Shown one piece after another: positions 1-10,800 of a stretch of DNA of 64,000 nt (position 1 is the first letter of the stretch; each line of letters starts with the position of its first letter). The stretch is taken from assembly GCA_964035775.1 (NCBI GenBank), contig OZ038314.1, positions 40,196,516 to 40,260,515 on the forward strand, read 5' to 3'. The translations under genes and the position numbers were made by a program. This stretch comes from Osedax frankpressi (lineage: Eukaryota > Annelida > Polychaeta > Sabellida > Siboglinidae). The notes under the pieces are model-generated. The model worked only from the letters and a program-made list of their open reading frames with translations. It was not told where the DNA came from and ran no database searches.

Positions 1-490
1 TATCACAGTCAATTGTATAATTGTCAGTTAGTAAAGTTGATCGAATAATTCGTTTAATTGACTTCGAGGAAGATAGTATAAGTATAATGTCGAGTGTATG
101 TCCATGTGAATGTATCGGAAAGTCAACGTGTTGATTAAGATTAAGTTCAGTGCATAGCCGTTTAAAGGTAAGATGTTGATTAAGGACGGAGTCAAAGTGA
201 AAGTTAAAGTTCCCAAGTATTATAAGGTTAGAAAATGTAGAATAACCATGAACAAGTTCAGTAAATTATGTGAAAAATATATTGTAGATAGTGTTAGGAG
301 GTCAGTATATTATTAATAGTGTGATAATACTCTTGTTGTAAGTAATAGTCGTAAAGAGTATTTCACAGTTAGTATTATAGTCTATGTCAGTTGAAGGTGA
401 TACATTAATGTTAGCGCTTAGAAGTATTGCTATTCCTCCGCCATTTCTGCCGCCAGTCCGTATTCTATGCAGTAGTCGGTAGCCCATAGT
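1..490 (-). mobile_element. Decayed LINE endonuclease (APE domain) fragment
   Basis: Read on the minus strand, positions 487 to 302 give a peptide with RTGGRNGGGIAIL, the glycine-rich strand typical of APE-type endonucleases of non-LTR retrotransposons. Further on, about 245 to 1, another frame gives LIILGNFNFHFD followed by HVDFPIHSHGHTLDIIL, matching the GDFN and PTH-GHTLDL motifs of CR1/L2/Jockey-like elements. The pieces lie in different frames, so the copy is inactive. It runs off the left edge, so the reverse transcriptase would lie outside the window. The family-level call is firm; the clade is not. Confidence 0.75.
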
Positions 491-1206
491 TTGTAGAGCC
501 GTTGTAGGAAATGTGTAAAGTTGGTTTAGCTAAGTTTCAGTCATTGCTATGAAGATGTATGTGTGTTTGTTTGTATGTGTGTTTGTGTGCATGGCTATAT
601 TTGGCTATGTATGCGCATGTGTGTGTGTTTATTGTTTATTGTACATTGACCATATAATCTTATGATATATTTATTTTCAATGATAGATTATATTTTATAC
701 TATATAGAATTAAATGCTATCATTGTATAGATAATTAAATTTCCGCTAATATATTGTAGATACATATATGTATATATTTTAAATGATAATTGACCTATTT
801 AGTTAACCGACATTTGTAGACTTAATAACATATATACAGTTCACATATTAATTACATTATTATCCTGTTTTTAATAATAATTCTCCTAAAAATATAAAAA
901 TTAATGTAACCTTATTTTAAATCATTAAATAATTGTTATTATTTAAAATTTTATAAAATTGTGAGAACTATTCATGATTTCAAAGTATTCATATTAAATA
1001 AATACATATAATTGGATATATTTAAATATATATTGTTGTTTATGTTGTTAGTACGATTTTAAAATATGTATGTATTATATGAATTTTAATAATGTTAATT
1101 TAAATAACTGCCCCCTACAAAAACCTATACCATCGTGAACTATTCATTATTTCACAGTATTCAAATTTAACATATATATATAGATATATATATATATATA
1201 TAAATT

Positions 1207-1241
<35 letters not shown>

Positions 1242-2523
1242 AATAGGAATTATAATAATATTAATTTAATGATATTACACTAAGTTTTGTATCAATTACA
1301 TACTACTGTTTAAGGTGGCAATTTAATTATCTGGTAGTTCAAACAGATTAAGGGTAATATATAGAAAATATTAGTATACAATACAAATAAGTTATTATAT
1401 GGATACTAATACAATATTAAAAATATTACAATGTATAATGCTTTCTTGAAAATGTAATGCTAATTAATAATGAAAATTGTATTATTTAATAATTGTTATA
1501 AAGGTTTAAAATATGTGTTAGTTTTGTTTATAACAGTTTATTATATATATATATAATATGTTCCATAGTGTTGGTTCCTTTTACTAACCTGATATGATCT
1601 TCATTTTGTTAAATATGGAGTTTTTATTAAACAGTATTGATTTTTTTTAATTTCATTCTACAGAACAAAATTTATATAGTTCTTTCATTTGATATGGAAC
1701 ATTATTGCATTATTATTTTAATTATAATATTCATTAAAATAAGTGTTTTATAATCGACTGCCATTTAGTTATAAAATGGTATTTGATATACATAGTATAT
1801 TAATATTTGATACTCTGATAGTGTTATTTTTTAATATTTGTATTTATATAATATGTTTTGTGTAATATGTTTATCCTATGTATTATATATGTATATGAAG
1901 TATCGTATATCTAAATAGAGACAAGAAAATATAAAATTATTTTCAAAATAGATATTTTATTTTAGAATTTGTTGTTAACAATTTCGATAGGATAATTAAT
2001 TACAATAAATTAATAAATTAACTATTTTAATTAATTTTGAAATTTTGGATATAATTTTTTGGATATATGAAAATTATACATTTGTCTATACATGTAACAA
2101 GGAATTTAATATGATTTACATTTTCTATTACATTTAAAAAATTATATTTCATTAATTTATTATTATTAAAACACCATTTTAATACATAAATATATAAATA
2201 TATGTTCATTTATATAGTTTTAGTTATAGCTGAAATCGATATTGAAGCATAATCTATAAATAAAACAATTGTAAATCAGATGATTCATCAATATAAAATC
2301 ATAAAAGAAGCATTTAAACTAGTAAATCTTATAAAAGGTAAAAATTTATAGATTTTAATTTTAACTTGACATCATTATTTTTCACAAATTGAGAGAATTT
2401 CCAGATAATTGTGCTCGTTTTAAAATATTATAATAAAATATTTAAACCGGTACGATATACATATATAAACTCACACAACCACACACACACACACATACAC
2501 ACACGCACATATATACACACACT

Positions 2524-2570
<47 letters not shown>

Positions 2571-2623
2571 ATTATATATATTAATTATATTTATATATTA
2601 TAAATTAGTGAATTAAACAGATA
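491..2623. other. AT-rich non-coding stretch with microsatellites
   Basis: No exon could be supported on either strand. The stretch holds (TG)-rich sequence at about 552-630, a (TA)n run at about 1166-1237, a (CA)-rich run at 2474-2520 and (TA)n at 2528-2590 just ahead of the 252-residue ORF. Everything else is simple A/T sequence. Confidence 0.7.
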
Positions 2624-3382
2624 ATGGATTCACCTTACCAGTCAATATCATTTATGAAAACGCTATCGGATCAATATAATCACCCAAGGTCACAAACAGC
2701 TGACGACTACGTTACTCTTGAATCTCTAGTGAGGAAACCACATAAGCCGTGTGTGGATTATTTGCCTGCTTCAAGTTTGATCGCGACAACTCGAAATGAA
2801 GATCATAGTAATGTTGCTATAGCAACTGAACTCTCGACCCCAAAACCTAAACAACCGCGCCATCTTCGTCATCGAGACGGCGTGCTTCGTCCGTATATCA
2901 TACCATATAGAATATCAAACATCAATTCCATTTCGGAAGAATGTAAATATCACAGTCCGGGTAATATTTATACGTCAACTAATTATAACCACCCAAATTT
3001 GACAATATCTGATAATCCTAAATTAATATTAAATTTACCGGAAGTTGTATCGGAAGAAGAAAATCTAGTTTCACAAGAATCACTAATATTACCGCCTGTA
3101 GAGGCTAGCATAATAATGTTATCGCAACATAGAATTCACGATCCGTTCACAATTCCCATCAATATTCTATCATCAGATAAGATTCTACCATTAAATCGGT
3201 ACGTAACTAAGAACATAGGCAAACAAAATGTTATTAAAAATAAACGGAAAATTGATTTAAGAGAATCCGAAAACTCCGATAAAGTATTTTTTAAACGTGA
3301 TTCAAATACATTCAAGTGTTTGAACTTTAAATATGTTTTCAAAGGAATTGTTGAGTATTTAATAAATGTGTTTAAGAGTTGA
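2624..3382 (+). CDS. Unrecognised single-exon ORF, 252 residues
   Basis: An uninterrupted 252-codon frame in DNA where chance stops are frequent, and richer in G and C than its flanks. I do not recognise a family. There is no signal peptide or clear membrane segment. The middle is polar, with basic patches (KPKQPRHLRHRDG), an acidic stretch around EVVSEEE and a lysine/arginine-rich segment near residue 215. The last 25 residues are aromatic and hydrophobic (KYVFKGIVEYLINVFKS), perhaps an amphipathic helix. The ATG follows a long (TA)n tract and is the first in frame. It lies on the same strand as the ADAM gene 1.3 kb downstream, but no link is visible. It could be an exon of a larger gene. 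Confidence 0.5.
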   Translation: MDSPYQSISFMKTLSDQYNHPRSQTADDYVTLESLVRKPHKPCVDYLPASSLIATTRNEDHSNVAIATELSTPKPKQPRHLRHRDGVLRPYIIPYRISNINSISEECKYHSPGNIYTSTNYNHPNLTISDNPKLILNLPEVVSEEENLVSQESLILPPVEASIIMLSQHRIHDPFTIPINILSSDKILPLNRYVTKNIGKQNVIKNKRKIDLRESENSDKVFFKRDSNTFKCLNFKYVFKGIVEYLINVFKS

Positions 3383-4139
3383 TGATTGAAATGTTTTTAA
3401 GAGTCTATCAATATTTTATAAATACTTATTCTCTAACCTTTTCACTGTTTATGGAATTATTAAATACAAAATTGATATGTTATCATAAATTAATTGGAGG
3501 TTAGTAATATACTATGTATCTGTAGGATACTCCATTTCTATTGAAGATATACAACTAGTCTCAACTAAGTAAAAGTCAACATTTTATTTTAATATTGAAT
3601 AATTCTAAGATTTCAAACTATGAAATTACATAAATATTTATTGTCGCGCGCATTCAAACCGCGATTTCATCAGAAAGCCCGTCACCAGACAACCTGTCAT
3701 AAGAAACCCTTCATCAGAAAGCTTGTCATCGGAAAGACTGTCATCAGCCTGTCATCGCACGTGGTCGAATGCTATCTTATACAAATGCACCATGAAAAGT
3801 GCTACGTGATACACGGCTCTTTATACTGTGTATGAAATTCTACGAATTATGTACCTAATAATAAATACTAAATCCTTATAACAAATTCTTATAATGTATA
3901 TTTATATCATTGTTCCGATATTCATCGGAATCATATAATATATTTGCTTATATGAATATATCCCATACATATGTTTATTTATATAATTATACAACCATGA
4001 ATATATACTTTTTATTTTTTTAAATTGTAATATCATTTTTCAAATATTAAAAATTATATAAAATTAAATTTATTAACTTTTATTCAAATATTACAAGATT
4101 ATATATTAACTATTACCTACTAGTTGTATGTACTATATA

Positions 4140-4185
<46 letters not shown>

Positions 4186-4639
4186 ACATATTCTTATATA
4201 TACGTCTGCACAATGTTGAAAATAATTAAACGTATGCGTTTAACATACATGATCTTAATAATACATATATAACGGTGCACCGAATAACGTAGCTACCTTG
4301 TTAGTTTCATCAGTAAGAACATAGTGATTTTAACTATAGTTGTATATATTTTCTAATTACTATGATAAAAACAATAAATGAGAGGTACTTATATTGCATA
4401 TTAGATATATTGATTATCGAAATGATAACAAACTTTTACAAACAATAATTAACTATATAGCAGGAATACAGAAAATTATGCATCGAATATTAATTAATTG
4501 TTATTATATTAGTAGACTATTTGTATCGTACATTATGTATGTTATTGTTAATTATTAAAATATATTTAATAAAATGTTTATAAGAGTATTTTAAATTTTA
4601 AAAATATAATAATACAAGATTAATAATATTATATTAAAA
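3383..4639. other. Intergenic AT-rich stretch with (TA)n
   Basis: No supported gene. Positions 3665-3760 hold a short imperfect repeat around the motif GTCATCAGAAAGC, which keeps a 71-codon frame open without looking like a protein. A pure (TA)n run lies at 4139-4180. The final 200 bases before the ADAM start are almost wholly A and T and presumably contain its promoter. Confidence 0.6.
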
Positions 4640-6598
4640 ATGCAATATAAATATTATATGAATATTGAATTAATATGTCTAATATTATATATTAATAAAT
4701 TAGAAACATCATTCATAAAAAAAGATAAAAAAATTTGGAAAAATGTTACAATAAAGATTAAAGATTACGAGGTTACAAAGCATGCATTATTTGAGGTGGA
4801 ATATGAGGCATTTGAACATAGATTTATATTGGTCTTGAAACGAAAACCAGTTAGCAAAATTATCGTGAGAAACGTCAAAAAGAAATATATCGTGAAGATA
4901 GCAAATGTGTTTACCGGACAGATTAAACTTAAACCGAATTCTTACTTCCACGGCAAATATGAAAAAGGACGCCTGACTGGTGAATTGGATGACGAGTATA
5001 CGCGTTATCTAATCGAACCCAGTGATACACCCTACGCTATCGACGTATCTATCTTATCTTTTGACCACTCGACGTGGTCATTTACGTCCGACTCGAATGC
5101 TCCTATGGGCGCGCGAAAAGATAATCCGTATCGAAATCGTAGATCGGCGAATTTAGGAACAAAGTACGAACACATCAACCCGTATATAGTTTGCAGATTA
5201 AACATCGTTCTGTCGAGAAACTATTTCGATACCGTTTGTTTGAAGAGCATTTTGTTGTGCACGGAGAGGATTCTGTGGTATATTCACTTCTCGGACAGGT
5301 TCTACAGGAGAGTCGATTTCGACCTCGACGGAAAACCCGATAACATAGGATTCGCCATGAAGTCAATGGAGATTTTGAAGGACGACAATAAAATTAATCA
5401 GAATTTAATCGCTTTAAGCATCCTTCGAAACTTCTCGGAAATACGGCACCGTAAATCGTGTATGAACATCTTGTTTCTGAACAAATGGCTCTTTAAAGGA
5501 GTTCTCGGACTGGCCTACCACCCGATTACGGAGACCCGGAGTCCCGGCGGAATCTGCTACTCGCACATGAACGCCGATACAAACCTGAATACCATGCTGC
5601 TAACCGAAAGAGCCATCGAGGGTCCTTTGGCGAAGAGGCACATCGCCATCACGATGATGCACGAACTCGGCCACTCGTTCGGAGCTTCGCACGACCAACT
5701 CAAACAATGCACAAATCACCGAGGCTTCGGCAACTACGTGATGTACAACTCAACTGAGGATCTGTTTAACCCGAGTGTCGTTAAGTTTTCAAAGTGTAGT
5801 AAAGAGGAGATTCTCAAGGTGTTCGCAATCAATGGAGTTTGCATACAGAAGACCGCGGATTACCAATTCTGCGGCGATTTCGTCACCGGACGAGGAGAGG
5901 AATGCGATTGCGGATTGAACGCCATTAATTGCGAGGAGTTCGATAAGTGTTGTACTCCGCCGGTAGATAAAATCGCTACTTGCAGATTGAACAGAGCCGC
6001 CGGCGCGATATGCAGCCCTCGCAACGACGTCTGCTGCAATTACAACTGCGGAATACAACTGGAGAGCGTGCTGTGTCGTACGGGAGACCAGTGCACGCAT
6101 TCCACCTACTGCGATACGCTGTCCTACAGGTGTCCACGGCCCGTAAGTAGGTCCGACGGCACTCCCTGCGCTTCGGGAAGTAGGGTTTGCGTAGCTGGCA
6201 AGTGCGTAGGGTCCTTGTGCAAGATGTATGGTCGGCTCGACTGCTATTGCAATTCGACCGCCTTAGAACTGTGTTTTCGTTGTTGTAAATCATCGGCTGG
6301 CGAGCAATGTAAACCCATACACTTGTTGCAAAGCATCGACACTCCGATATATTTGCAAGAATCTGAGTTATGTTACGGAGGAGAAGGTTTCTGCGACTCT
6401 AATAATAAATGCCAGCTATTCAACGGTAAATTTGAAAATGCGAAATCGATTTTTCTCGGATATATAGAGTTTTTTCAAATTAATTTTGTTACCTACTTTA
6501 TATATTTAAACATGGTGTTTTCTCTACTGTATAGCATTAAAGTTAGTATTTATGATAAAGCTATTATTATGTATTATATGTCATTAATTATAACCTGA
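4640..6598 (+). CDS. ADAM10/ADAM17-like membrane metalloprotease
   Basis: Zinc protease predicted to shed cell-surface proteins. In order: hydrophobic N-terminus (MNIELICLILYI), prodomain to about residue 175, basic processing site RNRRS, reprolysin domain with the complete zinc site HELGHSFGASHD and the Met-turn YVMY, a disintegrin domain opening GEECDCG, a cysteine-rich domain with YGRLDCYC and ELCFRCC, and a hydrophobic C-terminal segment that may be the membrane anchor. The VCVAGKCVGSLCK stretch and the compact cysteine-rich module resemble the ADAM10/17 branch rather than EGF-bearing ADAMs. At 652 residues it is shorter than typical ADAM10 and has almost no cytoplasmic tail. The start could be either ATG 4640 or 4658. 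It is intronless while every other recognised gene here is split. Central codons are far richer in G and C than the flanks. A poly(A) signal lies at 6618. All catalytic residues are present. Confidence 0.88.
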   Translation: MQYKYYMNIELICLILYINKLETSFIKKDKKIWKNVTIKIKDYEVTKHALFEVEYEAFEHRFILVLKRKPVSKIIVRNVKKKYIVKIANVFTGQIKLKPNSYFHGKYEKGRLTGELDDEYTRYLIEPSDTPYAIDVSILSFDHSTWSFTSDSNAPMGARKDNPYRNRRSANLGTKYEHINPYIVCRLNIVLSRNYFDTVCLKSILLCTERILWYIHFSDRFYRRVDFDLDGKPDNIGFAMKSMEILKDDNKINQNLIALSILRNFSEIRHRKSCMNILFLNKWLFKGVLGLAYHPITETRSPGGICYSHMNADTNLNTMLLTERAIEGPLAKRHIAITMMHELGHSFGASHDQLKQCTNHRGFGNYVMYNSTEDLFNPSVVKFSKCSKEEILKVFAINGVCIQKTADYQFCGDFVTGRGEECDCGLNAINCEEFDKCCTPPVDKIATCRLNRAAGAICSPRNDVCCNYNCGIQLESVLCRTGDQCTHSTYCDTLSYRCPRPVSRSDGTPCASGSRVCVAGKCVGSLCKMYGRLDCYCNSTALELCFRCCKSSAGEQCKPIHLLQSIDTPIYLQESELCYGGEGFCDSNNKCQLFNGKFENAKSIFLGYIEFFQINFVTYFIYLNMVFSLLYSIKVSIYDKAIIMYYMSLIIT

Positions 6599-6751
6599 AT
6601 ACTACACATATTTATAAAATAAAATTAACGTACATATAGTGCAGATTAATATATTCGACAATAAACAACTTTTAAAATTATTTTAATAAATTATAAAATA
6701 ATTATACACAATAACCACAAATATACAAATGATTTACAGTATTTGTACAGA

Positions 6752-7572
6752 ATGTGTGGAGAAGAAACAAATAATTCTTCAGCTAAAGTTGAGCGTCTGG
6801 CTAAATTGGTTATCATTACAATTATTTGAAAAATATTATATTATTTGCTTTTATCGAAGCAATATTGATTACTTTTATTATATAAATTTGATAACTAATA
6901 ATTTAACTAACTATTTAATATTCCAAGAAAAAAAATTTGATACATTTTTATAATATTTACGATTGATATTTATATAATTATTGATAATAAAATAATTGAG
7001 ATTATAAATTCCAAAATTCTTAATGAATATAATTGACAGATTGGAGTTTCCCAAATCATTGATTCCCAAGAATTGAATGTACCAGATATGTTACAATATC
7101 TAGAATTCCTATCCAAGAGAGTTGGCCGGGCTTATGAGTTTAGCAGATGGATGACTTACAACGAAGCAGCGGGAAGAGTGAAGGTTGTAAAATATATTAA
7201 TATAAACTTTCTAAGTATTTATTGACTGTATTATTAATACAGTTTATTGAAGTGATTATTACTACAGTTTATTTGATTAATTATTAATACAGTTCATGTT
7301 CCCGAACACCAATAACGTAACATTGAATAAAGCGATTACAAAGTATACAGATGAAGCAAGCGTGATTACTGAATTGATATTAAAAGGTAAATAACTATAA
7401 TGTATTACTTTTCAAACGCTAGCAATTACAAATCAATATTTTGAGAACTTTATATTAATCAGGTGAACAAATGAGAAATTTCAAGTTAACACCTCAAAAA
7501 GAAATTAATTTCTTAAAGAACAATTTGATGATAAATGCACAATTGTCAAATGATGAACCTGAATTTTTATGA
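6752..7572 (+). CDS. Unrecognised 134-residue protein, four exons
   Basis: Exons 6752-6808, 7040-7183, 7293-7386 and 7463-7572 join in phase (0, 0, 1) to 134 codons plus TGA. Each intron has GT/AG ends (gttatc, gttgta, gtaaat; acceptors gacag, tacag, atcag). The protein begins MCGEETNNSSAKVERLAKL and is mostly helical and polar, with the stretch YLEFLSKRVGRAYEFSRW in the second exon and FKLTPQKEINFLKNNLM near the end. I do not recognise a family; a small coiled-coil or complex subunit would fit. The base preceding ATG follows a possible acceptor (gtacag), so an upstream exon is possible. Two AATAAA signals lie at 7645 and 7655. It faces RALGPS tail-to-tail with 312 bp between stop codons. Confidence 0.6.
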
Positions 7573-7644
7573 ATATCTATAAGGGTAATTTAGACGAGTT
7601 AATAATTTTTTACATTTTGTATTTTAATTAGTGAAATTATGTTT

Positions 7645-7680
7645 AATAAATTTAATAAAAGAATAATGAAGTTGTTTATT
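7645..7680. promoter_or_regulatory. Opposed poly(A) signals of convergent genes
   Basis: AATAAA occurs on the plus strand at 7645-7650 and 7655-7660, serving the four-exon gene. TTTATT at 7675-7680 reads AATAAA on the minus strand and would serve RALGPS. Cleavage 10-30 bases downstream of each places the two 3' ends on top of each other. Confidence 0.55.
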
Positions 7681-7884
7681 TGAATAGCTAATAAAAAATA
7701 CAACAATGTCATTTGCACATATTGCATTATAAAAACTATAATGTAAATAGACAAAATAATCGCAATATATAAATGCAGAGTTTAAATTATATTTCAATAA
7801 TCTATATACAAGGTTTAAATGTAATACTTTTTCATATTCATAATTTGCATAAGGTTTTGAACGTTATATTGAGACTGTTATATG

Positions 7885-10800
7885 TCATAAGTCAATTAGA
7901 TCATTGTCCTGCTGTAAATGAGGAAGATTAGAAATATTAAAATGAGCAGTTATGAATTTTTAAATAATAGATTTGTTTGTAATGCAATTTAATAAAATTT
8001 TTTAATAATATAATAAAATAATAATTTAATTTCTGTTTTTGAATATTTTTGTTTTAAGCCAAATATTACCTTTCCTATTATGATTTTAGATGCTGAGTCA
8101 ATATGCCTACACCAAGTCAATCCATTTCCCAAATTATTGCATCGAAACTTATAGACATGACCTTTAAGAGAGAAGAACATTATAAAGTTTATTAAATAAT
8201 AATATAAATTAAAATCTACCTTTCACTGGATCTGTGAGTTGAAAAGTATCAGAATGATGTGAATCTCCACATAAAACTACCATAAGTCCCTTTACAGATG
8301 TCATCTTAGATGGTTCATTTCTATACTGTATAAGAAAATAAAATGATAATTAAAATATATCTCTATAATATTGACTAAGGTAAATACCCTATTATTTGAT
8401 AATATATACCCTACTATATAATAACATTAATATCTACTCTTATAACAACTAATATTTACTCAATTTAACTACTTAACAACTTCTCTAATAAATATTTAAT
8501 ATTACATAATATTTAATCTGAAATCTTCTCAGTTACTTCTAGTACTAACATCTATTCGATCATTGCCTCGAATACTCTTCGAAGCATGAAACATCAAGCA
8601 ACTATTCCATAACACCATCCAATATTTTGTCCACGATGAAACGGGAGGTTTCTTATTGTATTTGAGAAGTGTTTTCCTCTTCACCATGCCTTGGAAGGTA
8701 TATTGCGATTTCTCCAAGAAAAACTCTCTGGGAATCTAAGTAAATTAAGCAAATTTTAAAAATAATATTAAGGTTGTTATAAACAAATCATATGTCATTT
8801 ATTATTCTACTATATATATCTATATAGACCTGAGGTTCAAGTCTTTGTTTTAAAGGAGTCCAAAGTGCAGAAGTGCAACCCACAATTGCAGTTTCAGATT
8901 TGTCGTCATCTGAATCTGAGACTACTAAAAATAGTGAGAAAATTGAAAGATTTTGTGTCGAGAATAATAAGAAACTAATAAACAGATGTTATGATTTCTA
9001 AAACCTTTCATCCTTGACAATAGTAAGTTATTAGCATCATCTGTTGCTGAACTAGTATTTGTAGAGTTTGTCAGAGTTGAAGAACTAGACAAACATCTTT
9101 CCTCCAGAAAAGAATCGTCGATGAGATGTCTTGCTTTGATGAAAGGAGAGGTCATCTTGGCTGGCAGGCTGCTTGGGTGAAATTGTAATAAATTGATTTG
9201 CTGAAAATAAAGTAAAAAAGAAAAGTAAATTAATATAAGAATATTTTAAAATAGTGTCAGTTTGTAAAGGTCAATCTAATTAATTTAGAGAAAACAAAAC
9301 AATAATAACTTAAACAATAACTCATTCGACATTGTTATGAGAATTTAAGTACAATTTTAACCAACCTAAGACTTTTTTCACAATTTTCATTAGCTACCAT
9401 TTTATCCGATCCAATACACTTAAAACTGTAAAAATAATATTTATTACAATTCATATTATAAATTATTAATAACATATTTCTAATTATATTGTCTATTTGA
9501 AATGAGTTAACAAAAATACTAACCTATGACTAAGACTATTGAACTTTCTTTGTCTTGATGGACTAGGTTTGGCAGGAGAATGAGATCTATAGTGTTTCCT
9601 GTTCGGTGTAGAGAGATAGCTATTGCAGTTCGAATTCTTTGACAACATCTTCTCCCTATCTGCATTTCCGCGAGCGGAAAGTGATTTAGCGATTCTACTG
9701 TGAAGTTTTGTTGTTGGAGTGGTTTCGCAATTCGCTGGAGTGTTTGGAAGGGCTGCTAGTGGTTCAATCGTCAACGAAATCTTATAATTGTCATCTTCAA
9801 CGAATTTCTGTAATTCCTCTAGATATCGATTCGAAAGTAGATAATTTTGAACATGTTCTAAAACTTGTAAATGATCTGTAATGTTATTACGTATACTAAT
9901 TACAATTCATTTGTTATTAAAATAATAATAATGCAATTATTATAATACCGTAATTGCTTTGTTGGTATTCAGCCAAGACTCTCAAGATGTTGTTCATTTG
10001 AGTTTTCCTAGGTTCACTTTCCAATCCTCCGGAGTGAGGATGAGCTACATCGATGTAAACTAAATCCATCAAGTATAAACCTGCGCAAATGTATAGGTTG
10101 TAATGATTTCATATCTCTCTACAATAGAATATGAATTTGAATAACAAAAACTACGTAAATACAAATGCGTATATATAAATAGAAAAACTGATAAAAATAG
10201 AAACATTGAAATGCAGTAGATACAAACCTAGATATGGTATGCACGGCATTTTGATGGATTGCATGTGAGTTCTGAGTTTATGACGATTGTTCGATTCTGA
10301 GAATAATTCTGTGACTTTGTGGAATGAATTCTCATCTCTTTTCGACAAACCCTGCGATTAGGCATTGGGTAGTGCGCAAACAGGAAGGAAGAGAATTGTG
10401 TGTGACTCATATGAGTCGTGTACTATCCCCTTTATACAAACACTAGTTTAGTATAAATAAACAAATAGATGATGAATATACGATAAGAGAAATTCAAACT
10501 AATGTAAACAACGTAGTGTGCAAATATTTTCTAATTATTCTTAATGATGAGAATTTGCACAATTTTGCAATGTTAACTGCTTTAAAACCTGCCAAGTTTT
10601 CTTCAACCGATATATAGGAGCACTTTGTAAAGCTGCAACTACAGCCATGGCTCCGTGTAAATTATTTAGGTCGAGTAATCTCTGGATAAAATAAAATAGT
10701 AAATTGTTAAAGCATTAGAAGCAGGCAAAGCAAAACAAACTCTAACCTTTGTCAGTTTAATAAAGTGGGCCAAGATATCAACCCTAATTTTGTGAGACGT

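Noticed and set aside
3620-3835. 71-codon plus-strand ORF
   Set aside because: Built on a short imperfect nucleotide repeat (GTCATCAGAAAGC); no protein-like pattern and no splice partners.
5175-6293. Minus-strand frames of 63-105 codons inside the ADAM gene
   Set aside because: Shadows of the well-supported plus-strand ADAM coding sequence; no family match.
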